Source of the DNA: Apostichopus japonicus
Lineage: Eukaryota > Echinodermata > Holothuroidea > Aspidochirotida > Stichopodidae
NCBI RefSeq assembly: GCF_037975245.1
Contig: NC_092574.1
Location: 14,405,213 to 14,469,212, forward strand
Length of the DNA stretch: 64,000 nt
Direction of reading: 5' to 3'
Part shown: positions 36,261 through 46,770 of the stretch, one piece after another
Layout of the letters: the number at the start of each line of letters is the position of its first letter
Numbering within the stretch: the stretch's first letter is position 1
Notes under the pieces: generated by a model
What the model was told of the DNA's origin: nothing
The model's input: the letters and a program-made list of their open reading frames with translations, nothing else
Databases searched by the model: none
Program-made: the position numbers and the translations under genes

Positions 36261-37640
36261 TTTTGAGGGCGGAATACAAGGACATGGACTTATGCTATAG
36301 CATGCGAGTAACCACCTCATTATAAAAGTCTGGTACGAATGCTTTCCATGCATGACAACCTCTTTAACGACAGTACCAAATAACCGTACAAGCTTTTAAA
36401 CAGTCAATTTTCATTTTCAACGGTAAAATCCTTTGAAACCTCAACGGAAACTAAGCAGGGAAGCTTTAATTATCGACATGATTTTGCAATCTTGCTTATA
36501 GGCTACGTTCGCTTATCTTAACCATAGACCTTGTGATTTATGAGACGCCAACCGTGTAAATTTTACATAAGGAATTCCGGATATGTTGGGATGTGTATTA
36601 TAATCTTTTGTCTGTCCGTTGTCCGAGGTCGCTTGAGGTCAAAATGGAAAGAATACTGTGTTACAGTGTTATGGGTAAGGAGAGGGAATTTGCACAGCAT
36701 GCTGCCCAAAAATGATTGAGCGTAACAGCAGTCATCTTTTTGTCTCATTACTTCAATGGCATAACTAAATAGCCACGTTCCACTAGATTCGCTAGTTAAC
36801 AAATTTCAAGTGTAAGCTCTGTGAAGTATTTTTTGTCTCATCCGGGAACAGTTACACTCAAGAAAAGCTGGATAAGTATTTCATACAACACTGGCCATGT
36901 ACGTCAATCCAACCTAACTGGGTGACATTTTCAAGAAAAATAAGCAAACACACTTCTATATATATATCTCCTAACCAATTTCATTCTTAAAACGTGCTGA
37001 ATTGGTCAAAACGTATGCAAATCACATGGAGAATCGTTTAATTGGGGCATAAAAGATCGGTTGAATGCTTACCGACCCATGTGAAATTGGATAAAGTATT
37101 TGGATTTGCCCATTTCCATTTTGAACAATTCGTGATACTGTTTATCCTCACCTTAAAGGTCTGTCTGTATATGCAACTTCAGCACCAGATTGTTGTCTGC
37201 AAAGTAGGCTAGGCTGGGTACATCTGATATATATGGGTACGGTAGTAAACCAAAGCTATGTACTGATTTTTTTAAATGTTGTAGACTTTCTGGAGGTTAT
37301 AAACATCCGTAGAAGAATTTATGTATAACCAATAATATGTTTAGTTTCAATTGTAACAAGAGGTAGATATTTACTTGTGAACAAGGCAAGCTGCTTTAGG
37401 TCAGTGTATATATTTTAGATATTCAGACCATTAGGTCAGTTTCTCAGATGGGACATAAAATTACATTGAAAACAAGACTTATACGGCTTCAAATGACATG
37501 TTCTTAATATAATACGAACTTGTCAAAGATGCATTATCCAAGGCTGATCTGTTCTTTTTATGTTAAGTTAAGACCACATTTTGGTTGAATTATTAGAAAT
37601 TATTAAACAATGAATTAACATTAACATTTAGTCCTTCACT
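36261..37640. other. no recognisable feature
   Basis: AT-rich sequence without supported exons, RNA genes or repeats. Confidence 0.5.
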
Positions 37641-37890
37641 GAGGAGCCGACGTCATACATCAGTTTAGCCTTAAAGGAGCATTACAGAGATTTTAGCATA
37701 TTTTTAAGGCAATGTACAATTTTAAATTGGCATTTCTAAATATTCTCAGTATGTACTTTTAAATTGTAGTTCAGATTGCAAGTTTGATCACGGTCAAGCT
37801 AATCTGCTTATCATTCTGTGACGTCACAATATATTTAACCATGACTAGGACCGTGTTGCAACTAGGAATATAAACTGCCAATAGCTGTTT
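37641..37890. repeat. dispersed repeat copy with CRE-like sites
   Basis: AGGAGCCGACGTCATACATC, then TTAAAGGAGCATTACAGAG resembles the segment at 39567-39660 (AGGAGATGACGTCATCATC, TTTAAGGAGCATTCTAGGC). The spacing and order of the two blocks are the same, so both are diverged copies of one dispersed family. A full palindromic CRE (TGACGTCA) occurs at about 37820. Confidence 0.5.
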
Positions 37891-38205
37891 ACCTTACAAT
37901 GTTGGCAAGTATACAGTCTGTAATACTGTATGCGACAAAATTGACCTTAAAACACATTCGCTTTCTGCCTATAGATGGGTTCTAACTCGCACACTTGATA
38001 GACTGAAGATTGATTAATGAATTATACCAAACTACTAACGGTGTAGTTTTAACTATATACAAATATTATGTATATGTAGACAGTTAAATCCGGCAGACTT
38101 TTGGAATTTCATATTCAAGTACAAACGAATACGGATTCAGTGATAGAATGTTTGACTGTTTAGAGCAGCTGGTTGGAACTACCACTCCCCCCCCCCCGCT
38201 CCCTC
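37891..38205. other. no recognisable feature
   Basis: AT-rich, ending in a C-run near 38188-38197. Nothing else recognised. Confidence 0.5.
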
Positions 38206-38213
38206 CTCCTAAA

Positions 38214-38386
38214 CAGGGGCGGATCCAGGATTTTAAGAATGGAGGTCAACACTCAACACCCATGTAGCGCATACTTTAGAACCTAATAACTTCGTTGAAT
38301 TTGTGGTGTAGGGTTGGATATGGGGTTACACCCCCCCCCAATCCACCCCTCCCTTACACATACACGCATACACAGATCCGCGCCTA
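38214..38386. mobile_element. short hAT-type MITE
   Basis: The left end CAGGGGCGGATCCAGG is a classic hAT-type terminus. The right end GATCCGCGCCTA, inverted, matches it at 10 of 12 positions. The element would be 173 bp. The flanking 8-mers do not match, so it is either old or the exact edge is off by a few bases. Confidence 0.55.
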
Positions 38387-39215
38387 TTAACTACTATGAA
38401 AGTCGTCTATGCCCGCATTGATGGTGTTCGTGTTTGATCACGAAACGCATGTTGTCGACATTTCATAACAGTTTTTTATCGTGACAGATGCGACAACCTC
38501 ACAAGAGAAAGCTATCATATTTAAGGTTGCTAATTCCACCAAGAGCCATAAAGATATTGCACAAGGGTGTACCTGTATTCTCACATGAAAGACATCTTAC
38601 AGGTTTGGGTTTGAAGTTTTCTGCAACAGTAACACAAGCTTCGGGCCAGTAAATAATTGTTCCATGTCGATAACATAAGTCCGTGATAAAATCTGTGGTA
38701 TTTCAAACAGGTTTTGATACATCAAATGTTTATTAGAGGTATAATTAACCGTTCAGCGACTGTGAATGCTACATTAATAAACGATGTGTAGATACATGCA
38801 GAGGTCCCAGCGTTTCGAAAAATTCTCGCAGCAGTTCAACCGCTTATTAACAAGTCTTTTCTGTGAGCCTGACATGCCAACCGTTCAAAGTTGCAAAGGT
38901 TTCCAACAATTTTTCCTTGATTAGTTTGAATTGACGTGGTAAATGAATGACGTTTACTGTAGCATACCTATGTATGAAGTTCAAAGAGGAATTCAACGCA
39001 TCATGCTATGCAGCTTGACTAATAGTCTTATCATAGTAACATGCATTATGATTATTGGTACAAGTTTAGTTATAAAGGAAGACAATGGGTCGAATTTACT
39101 GTCATATTCCAAGAAAAGAAAACGAAAAAAAAAAAAACATTTGTGCTATAGTGCTGTGTTTGGTTTCGAAGATAATCGTATAACCTTTGCATTCATGATG
39201 GCGTATATGTGTCCG
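38387..39215. other. no recognisable feature
   Basis: No coding or repeat structure was recognised here. An open frame at 38943-39377 runs into the dispersed repeat that follows and is not gene-like. Confidence 0.5.
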
Positions 39216-39540
39216 TGTGTGTCTGTGTGCATTTGTGACGCCCAGCACGATATCTCAAGAAGGGAAGGTCGAACAATTTCATGTTTGGTGTGTAGAAGTA
39301 CCACTTTAAGTACAAGAAGTGTATTATTTTTGGTGGAGGTAAAAGGTCATTTGGGGTCACCCGGGGTTAAATTGTGAATACTATGACACGATATCACAAG
39401 AAGGAAAGCTTGGGCAGACCTCATATTTGCTTTGTAGATGTACCATATCAAATTTAAGGGTTCATGAAGATAACTGCTCGTTTCATCATCGAAACCACAA
39501 TGCAATTTTGCATTCTGGTTATAGCTGTGCCGATTCAAGA
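39216..39540. repeat. ancient dispersed repeat with internal 141-144-bp tandem
   Basis: CACGATATCTCAAGAAGGG near 39247 and CACGATATCACAAGAAGG near 39388 start two diverged halves. Both continue through a hydrophobic-codon-like TCATGTTTGG/TCATATTTGC word and TGTAGAAGTACCA/TGTAGATGTACCA. The phrase GGTCATTTGGGGTCACC separates them. I believe this dispersed family is widespread in marine animal genomes, but that is from memory of style and not from a search. Confidence 0.6.
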
Positions 39541-39566
39541 TATTCACCTCTTAATTTAGGATCACT

Positions 39567-39660
39567 GAACTAAGGAGATGACGTCATCATCATCAAGTTG
39601 ACATTTAAGGAGCATTCTAGGCATATAACATATTTTAAAGGTAAACATCTTGCAAACCAG
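39567..39660. repeat. second copy of the GACGTCA-containing dispersed repeat
   Basis: AAGGAGATGACGTCATCATC followed by TTTAAGGAGCATTCTAGGC. It mirrors 37641-37720 in order and spacing and contains a perfect CRE palindrome TGACGTCA near 39576. Confidence 0.5.
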
Positions 39661-40440
39661 AACAGCCGTGATAACATTAGCAGCAACTCGAGGTTTTTTA
39701 ATTCTTGGACTAAATTTATAAAGAAAAAAAATTTCTGCCCTTAAGAGAGATACGTTTTATATAAAGAAAAACTTGCACAATCTTCTCATAGCTAAATATG
39801 ATTTCCTGATTGTGAAAAACATATGTTAAATAAGAACTATATACGCGATAGCACCTGACCCTTACGATTCTGTAGCTTCAATCTCTCTCCACCTCTGTCT
39901 CTCTATCTATCTCTTTGCCAGTTCTTTCTTTTCAACTAAATAAAATAACAAAGCCCCTTTCATATTTTGAAGAAGTCTCTAGAGATATTTAATCAAATTA
40001 CCTGTTTCCGGGGAGACAGATTGATGAAAAAGTAAAAACATACGCTATTGGTCGCTCCAAGAATCCTTCACTACGCTATGCAGTTCATCAAACAAAACAA
40101 AAAAAGGGAAAAAATCTTGTCGCGTGAAATATTAGAATTATTTATGGAAACCGTTCAAAATGACATTTTGTAACATTTGAAGATCGAGGGTGGATATTTT
40201 TAATTAAATTTAAGTGCTATATTCTTGGGCACATAACGTTGAATAAAATGTTGGCGATCTATTGAAGTAAAATCAATGAGTAAATTGGGTCGTTGTCAAC
40301 GATCACAGCAGATGCAAGGGGAAAGAAGCCATGCCAAGGGGAAACAATTTTCTATGCAATGAAAATCTAATGTCGCCACTTGAAAGATGGTCATGCACAG
40401 CGAATGGTGGAAACTGAGCAGCCATTATGATTGGCCATGT
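39661..40440. other. no recognisable feature
   Basis: AT-rich sequence with no supported feature. Confidence 0.5.
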
Positions 40441-40441
40441 A

Positions 40442-40553
<112 letters not shown>

Positions 40554-40625
40554 GTCTTCACTGACTCGAACTCTGGCTTCGAGCCCGCAGGAATCCTTTT
40601 ATACATACATGGTTACACTATAGAT

Positions 40626-41096
40626 CAATGATTCCCTTACTGGGGGCATGAACCCCCAGGGGGTGCGTGAGTCCATTCCAGGGGGTTCATGAGACGTTTC
40701 TCAAAGTCAAAACTAGAGTAATTTTTGTTGAACTAAAATCTGATATATCATATAATTTAGTAATGTACAAAAGTCATACCTATCGATAAACTCTTTTTGC
40801 GTTCCATACGCATATGTTGCCATAGTAGTACCCGTACCGTGCATGTGATAAATAACTGAATTATGAAACATACACATGCGCCATGAGTAGGGTGCAATTA
40901 GTTGGTGTACGCATGTCAGTACGTCGTGAAGATAAAGAGCTGATCTGATCGTGAAGTTTCCAAATAAGCACTGCTATGGGTATATATTATAGTATAATAA
41001 AGACTCAGATCGTGTCTTGAAGTTGGGGGTTCGTGGACAACTCTGACATCCACAGGGGGTTCGTGGGGGGGGGGGGATTAAGTTAGGGAAACCCTG
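40626..41096. mobile_element. hAT-type non-autonomous element, near-perfect target duplication
   Basis: The ends CAATGATTCCCTTACT (40626-40641) and AGTTAGGGAAACCCTG (41081-41096) match at 12 of 16 positions in inverted orientation, and the second, inverted, is the widespread CAGGGTTTCCC hAT terminus. The flanks are CTATAGAT (40618-40625) and CCATAGAT (41097-41104), 7 of 8 identical. The 471-bp interior contains GGGGGTTC-type words near both ends (CCCCCAGGGGG at 40651, CAGGGGGTTCGTGG at 41052) and no transposase frame. Confidence 0.75.
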
Positions 41097-41104
41097 CCAT
41101 AGAT

Positions 41105-43640
41105 AATTCAGTGAGGGTTATCTCATCTCAAATCCGTTACTTAGCAACTAATTCTGGTCCAGACCTCCGCTAGGTATGTACCGACAAAAGGCTTACCGTG
41201 GTAATGGTTTTTGTGCATATGCTTGATTAATATACTTATACAGACCAATCGTTTTTATTTGAACCACCTTCAAAACGTAAGAAGATCTCATTTCTATACT
41301 AATCATGTTTCCATCATGCCATTGTTTACATGCAAATTAGTTAGGCAAGCTTATGTAGGCATAGCATCAATCCTTTGCGCCAATCGCAATTATATAGAAA
41401 GCTATCGAATTTAATTTTTCATTTACTCATCGCGTTTATCAAGAAGCATTTTTTTGAAAGGTCATCAATATTGATGAATATTGCTAACAGTTCAGACAAT
41501 GGTCAGTGATGGTCAAATCTCAACTATCCCGTTGACTATACCATCCTCTAAACATAATGCCTCAAGGAGATTGTTAAACCTCTAATTGAACATGTCTCTT
41601 GGTCTGGGAAGAATTTCGAGAGTCCCTAACCTACAGCAATGTACTTTATGAAAACTTGCAGCATTTTCTTAGCATGCTAAATCTTGGGGGGGGGGGGGGG
41701 CGCAAAATACTCATGACCTATAAAAACAAACTTAGTTATGCTGAGCATGCTATCCAGTTCCCACTGTATAGTTCTAAAAACATTACCCCCGTATTTGTCT
41801 AACGTGAAGGTGCGTGATGCGTAACTGTTTGTCTCGGAGCTGTCAACTTACACACACACCTAATTAAAATGTAAACGGTACTTGACAACTTACGTTTCCC
41901 TGTTAATATCTCATGGGACGCCGTTTAAACCGCGTCAAATATTTTCCGTTTGAATTGTCGTATAAAGTACATCACCTCGTGGCTATAGTATATAGTGAAG
42001 AAAGACAAACAAAGTGAATGTTCGTGGGAAAAGTTGATATGGGTAAATGTTACTTTACATACCTATGTTTCCCCTCGTGAGATACTCTGATATATGTCTA
42101 TATGATGTTGTGATTTGTCAAACACGTGGTACTACACTATAGATCTCGCACCACAATTAATTGTTCCATTGACTTACACACTCAACCCGTCACTTTCAAG
42201 ACCTGCCAAAGCATAGATAGAAGTATTCAACTGGTATATCCTACCCACCACATGATAGCTGACATCTTGGCCATCATGGCACTTGCAAATTTCCATATCA
42301 TGACCGTTTAGATTTTGATCTAGAAAAGGAACAAGTTTAGCATACTGAACCCCCACCCTTCCATCTGCTCGCGCGGAGTAATATCAACATTTAACCGATG
42401 ATTTTCTAAAATGGTTTATATCACCTTCGATCCCCCCTATTTTCACACCATCTGTACTTTAAATTATGCTCTTTCGTATAAAGGCAGAACAAACAATGAC
42501 AGTAACTGATAACATGCTTAAACAAGCTTTACCTTAGATATTTTTACCTCTTTTCTTTTTAACCTTTCGAGCGGATGAACACTACTCTAATTGTGGTGCG
42601 GTACCTGTAATACGAAAGTCGTTCAAACTGTCCCTCTATACGGTGATGCATATTATTAGTAATATGATAATTGACATAGCATCTGAGGGCATATCACGCA
42701 TTGTGGCATTTAATATCTTATAGTGAAGGGAAATAGTCCAAACAAAAACAGGAAACATTTAGGATTCCTTATGTGTTCGATAAACTTGTAAAACTAAATA
42801 GCGATAATTAACCTTTGAATGAATTGTAAAGTTGTCTGCAGGAAATGCATCCGAGGCATATCCGACAATGTGTAGTGTGACAATGACCATAATAAATATA
42901 TGAACAGCGTCGCTATGCCTACTGTCGGGTTGTATATATAAATATAGTTTTCACCATGCTTAATTGAGGATTGAGAATATTAAATTTGCCAACCTCCCGT
43001 CTGTTACACGAAGGGGTTTCTGACAAGCGACTCCTCGATAATGGCATTTCCTTTCTCTTTTTTGTATTTCTTTTTTAATATTTATTAATACTCAGTTGAA
43101 AGCTTGAGAGCTAATCTAGGTCAGACCGTACGTAAAAAATTAATTCGCCTTGTTTTGTACATAAATTATATATCTAACGCGTTTACAGTGTATTGCGCTA
43201 TGAAATGATACAATCAGTGGTCTTATGAGAGAGATACATGGAAGTGATTTAATTTTACCAAGAGGTCTACTCGTAAAATTTCCATTTTGTGATTAAGTTT
43301 TTATAGAATTAAATGAAAATTCAGTTTCTTTCAATTCAGACATAGCACGAAAGGAGGAGAGGGTTATTTAAGAAAGTGTAATGGTAAAGTGTAATGTGTT
43401 GTTATTTAATTATCACAGAAGGTATGCTGGCTTTGCTTGTCAATGCAAAATATAGAATATCCGATCTAACCATTGTGAATAAGTGAGGGGGTAAGTAACT
43501 TTAATGAATCGCTGTAAATTAAACTACTGATTCATCGTTGGAAAGACCGTATTTTTGAGTGGGGTCGCAATATAGAATGAGATCGCGAAGAATTAAACCC
43601 GAAACATGATTGGCATTAAAGTTGGATTTATGCTGTAGAG
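41105..43640. other. no recognisable feature
   Basis: About 2.5 kb of AT-rich DNA. A 14-base G-run lies near 41687-41700. No exon with good splice sites, no RNA gene and no repeat family was recognised. Confidence 0.5.
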
Positions 43641-43900
43641 TCCTGGTATTCAAAGTAGGGGTCGCGAACATTTAAAAAAAAAAAATTGGAGGTTCGTCCA
43701 AAAAAAAAAAAAAAAAAAAAATTGCCGTTAGTTGTGAGTAAATAAGTAGATAAAATCTGGACTATAAATAACTTCAAAACTTGCATTCATATAACACTAG
43801 TTTGCAACTTAGCACCCTTAACCATATCAACAATTTCTCAAAGTGGAGAGGGATACCTTCTCCCCCCCCCCCCCTGGCACGCTACAATATGCGCCACTGG
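43641..43900. mobile_element. possible hAT-type fragment with A-tracts
   Basis: The right side ends GCGCCACTG, the reverse complement of CAGTGGCGC, preceded by a C-run (43861-43874). Two A-tracts (43674-43684 and 43701-43720) and a TTGGAGGTTCGTCC word lie to the left. No matching left terminus or 8-bp duplication was found. Confidence 0.3.
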
Positions 43901-44540
43901 GGTGTTGTCAATGTGACGAAAAGGTGAAAATTGGGAACACCGAGCAAATCAATCTGAATACCGCCAAGGCAGTATAGAGCGCCATTATGCTTATCGCCTT
44001 GATGGTCGTAGATCGATGATGGTCAGTAAATACGTTCACGTGCGATACGATGTTGAGAAATGGTTCCGCATACTTATGTACTATATAGGCGCCAACTTAT
44101 TCCAAATACAAAATGTCAGGTTGCACTTGAAGGGAAGTAAAACAATAGTTACACGAAATGAAAACGATTCTTTGCAACCAAGACGAAGATGGGGTGGCAT
44201 GAGGGATGGTAGCGGGGAAGAATTCGAGAACAGACTGAAGAGCGACTGTTTTTAGTACAGTGTTTTGGAAGAAACCACAAATACTAGCCTATGAAAATGC
44301 ACACAGTTCTATGGAAGTTTTACTACTTGATGTAGTTTTTGAACTAATTTCATGTTTGATTAGCCTTATTTATGATTTAGTCAGGGTTAAAGCCGATAAA
44401 AGAACGAACGGTCGGAACAGAGATGAAGTATACGGAGCCGTTGAGGTGTCACCTGTTAATCCAAATAAATAAATAATAATGCAATTATGTATGTAATTCA
44501 TAATGAAGTCTCCCTCATGCAATAAAAATGTATCAGTCAT
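43901..44540. other. no recognisable feature
   Basis: Two short open frames (44016-44255, 44260-44472) have no start context, splice signals or recognised similarity. I do not call genes. Confidence 0.45.
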
Positions 44541-45346
44541 TCATATCACGTGCATTCCAGCTTAATGACATGATTTCTAATACTAATGACGTGGCTTTCT
44601 ACTTATGACGTGCCTACTACTGGATACCCAAACTTAGGCATATTACGTAATTCCTATACTTATAACGTGGCTTCCTACTTATAATGTGCCTACTACTGAA
44701 TACCCATACTTAGGCATATTACGTAATTCCTATACTTATAACGTGGCTTCCTATTTATGACGTGACTTCCTACTGAATACCCATTGTTATTACGTAATTC
44801 CTATACTTATGACGTGGCTTCCTACTTATGACGTGCCTACTACTGAATACCCATACTTAGGCATATTACGTAATTCCTATACTTATGACGTGGCTTCCTA
44901 CTTATGACGTGCCTACTATTGAATACCCATACTTAGGCATATTACGTAATTCCTATACTTATGACGTGGCTTCCTACTTATGACGTGCCTACTACTGAAT
45001 ACCCATACTTAGGCATATTACGTAATTCCTATACTTATGACGTGGCTTCCTACTTATGACGTGCCTACTATTGAATACCCATACTTAGGCATATTACGTA
45101 ATTCCTATACTTACGACGTGGCTTCCTACTTATGACGTGCCTACTATTGAATACCCATACTTAGGCATATTACGTAATTCCTATACTTATAACGTGGCTA
45201 CCTATTTATGACGTGACTTCCTACTGAATACCCATTGTTATTACGTAATTCCTACCTATGACGTGACTTCCTACTTATGACGTGACTTCCTACTTATGAC
45301 GTGGCCTATTAAGTGATACGTATACTTATTACGTGATTCCTACTTA
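44541..45346. repeat. 76-bp satellite with repeated ACGT-core motifs
   Basis: Nine to ten copies of a unit containing ATTACGTAATTCCTATACTT, ATGACGTGGCTTCC, TACTTATGACGTGCC, TACTACTGAATACCC and ATACTTAGGC. TATTACG starts at 44641, 44718, 44788, 44864, 44940, 45016, 45092, 45168 and 45239; the spacing is exactly 76 bp for the inner copies and 70-77 bp elsewhere. Each full unit has the palindrome TTACGTAA, a TGACGTGG and a TGACGTGC, all with the ACGT core recognised by bZIP factors of the CREB/ATF/XBP1 and PAR types. The array ends where the (GTAT)n run starts. Confidence 0.9.
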
Positions 45347-45742
45347 GTATGTATGTATGTATGTATGTATGTATGTATGTATGTATGTATGTATGTATGT
45401 ATGTATGTATGTATGTATGTATGTATGTATGTATGTATGTATGTATGTATGTATGTATGTATGTATGTATGTATGTATGTATGTATGTATGTATGTATGT
45501 ATGTATGTATGTATGTATGTATGTATGTATGTATGTATGTATGTATGTATGTATGTATGTATGTATGTATGTATGTATGTATGTATGTATGTATGTATGT
45601 ATGTATGTATGTATGTATGTATGTATGTATGTATGTATGTATGTATGTATGTATGTATGTGTGTATGTGTGTATGTATGTATGTATGTATGTATGTATGT
45701 ATGTATGTATGTATGTATGTATGTATGTATGTATGTATGTAT
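45347..45742. repeat. (GTAT)n microsatellite, about 396 bp
   Basis: Roughly 99 GTAT units with only two GTGT variants near 45660-45670. On the minus strand it is (ATAC)n and is the tail of the SINE at 45743. The Met-Tyr-Val-Cys and Tyr-Ile-His-Thr open frames are artefacts. Confidence 0.97.
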
Positions 45743-45976
45743 AGTGATCTTCCCGCAAGCAGGAACTCGCGAAAGAAGCCATGGAGGCTTATAGACTCGC
45801 AAGCTGACCGTAGCCAATCTCTCGGCACACATCCATTTAACGTCCATGTCGGGAAGTTGTTATTGAACAACACCCTTGCCAGACGACACACATTGCTGTC
45901 GGCGGAGAATCGAACCGGGGATCTCATGACTGGGAGACGCCGGCGTTAACCACTAGGCTATACACTCCGCCTAGTG
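45743..45976 (-). mobile_element. tRNA-derived SINE with (ATAC)n tail
   Basis: Read on the minus strand, the head has an A box-like TAGCCTAGTGGTT (45948-45960) and a B box GGTTCGATTC (45907-45916). CACTAGGCGGAGTGTA lies at the 5' end. A body of about 160 bp follows, ending CTTGCGGGAAGATCACTATAC, and then the long ATAC tail. The T-arm lacks a pairing 3' strand (CTCCGCC follows at once), so it is not a tRNA gene. It sits at the right edge of the 76-bp satellite. Confidence 0.75.
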
Positions 45977-46770
45977 TTACGATTTCTGTTACGATTTCAA
46001 TGTTTCTCTACTGACGAGTTTGGTAGGCCTATGCCATGTTTTCTACTTATCGCTAAGGGTTTCTATCATGTGTGGTATAAACTTATAGTCTGGTTCTTGT
46101 ACGTTTGTATATAATTTCTATACTTAATTCACGAGTCCGAATTGCCGTAATTTCTTAAGCCTTAATAAGTGACTCTTATCAATTGTTTCGATCTGTGCGC
46201 GTGCGTGTCGGTGTACACACATACTGACGTGGTTTCGATACTTGGTATCAATCATTTCCAACTTTCCTATACTAATTAAGTTGGTGATCATGATACTGTC
46301 AATGCATTGAACTGATATCGACTACATGTCTGAGTTTTACTTGATTGTATTCAAAGTCTTAATTATGACATGAATGCTATCGTGTTTATGTGAACTCAAT
46401 ATACCCATGCCTATACTTTACTATACGATATATAATAAATATACACGATTCCTCCTTGTTACGCGATCATTGTACGCGATATAACTTTTTACATAATTCC
46501 TATGTATTATGATGCCTAGAACATATAATGCGATTTTTTATTATTAGTATTCCTATAGGTATTATGTGAATCGCATTTATTAGTACCATGTGAATCTCGT
46601 ATACTTATTACGATGATCCTACTTAAATGATTCTTAATTTTTTTACCTTATTTCACTTATCGGACGTGAGTTTTACTTATTATCTGATTTCTACTCATTA
46701 CCATATTCTACCTAATTATGTGTTTCCTATATCGATCATGTAATTCCTGGTTACATCACAGTATTATGTG
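45977..46770. repeat. probable decayed continuation of the 76-bp satellite
   Basis: Words such as TTACGATTTC, TATACTTATTACGATGATCC, ACATAATTCCTATG, ATCATGTAATTCCTGG and GGACGTGAGTTTTACTTATT resemble the satellite unit, but the spacing is irregular and many ACGT cores are lost. The SINE and its tail may have split the array, leaving this arm to decay. Confidence 0.4.

Noticed and set aside
45309-45949. Met-Tyr-Val-Cys and Tyr-Ile-His-Thr repeat frames of up to 198 codons
   Set aside because: Translation of the (GTAT)n microsatellite in its different frames.
45907-45976. Functional tRNA gene on the minus strand
   Set aside because: CTCCGCC could pair with GGCGGAG at the 5' end, but it directly follows the T-loop, leaving no T-stem. 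It is part of a SINE.
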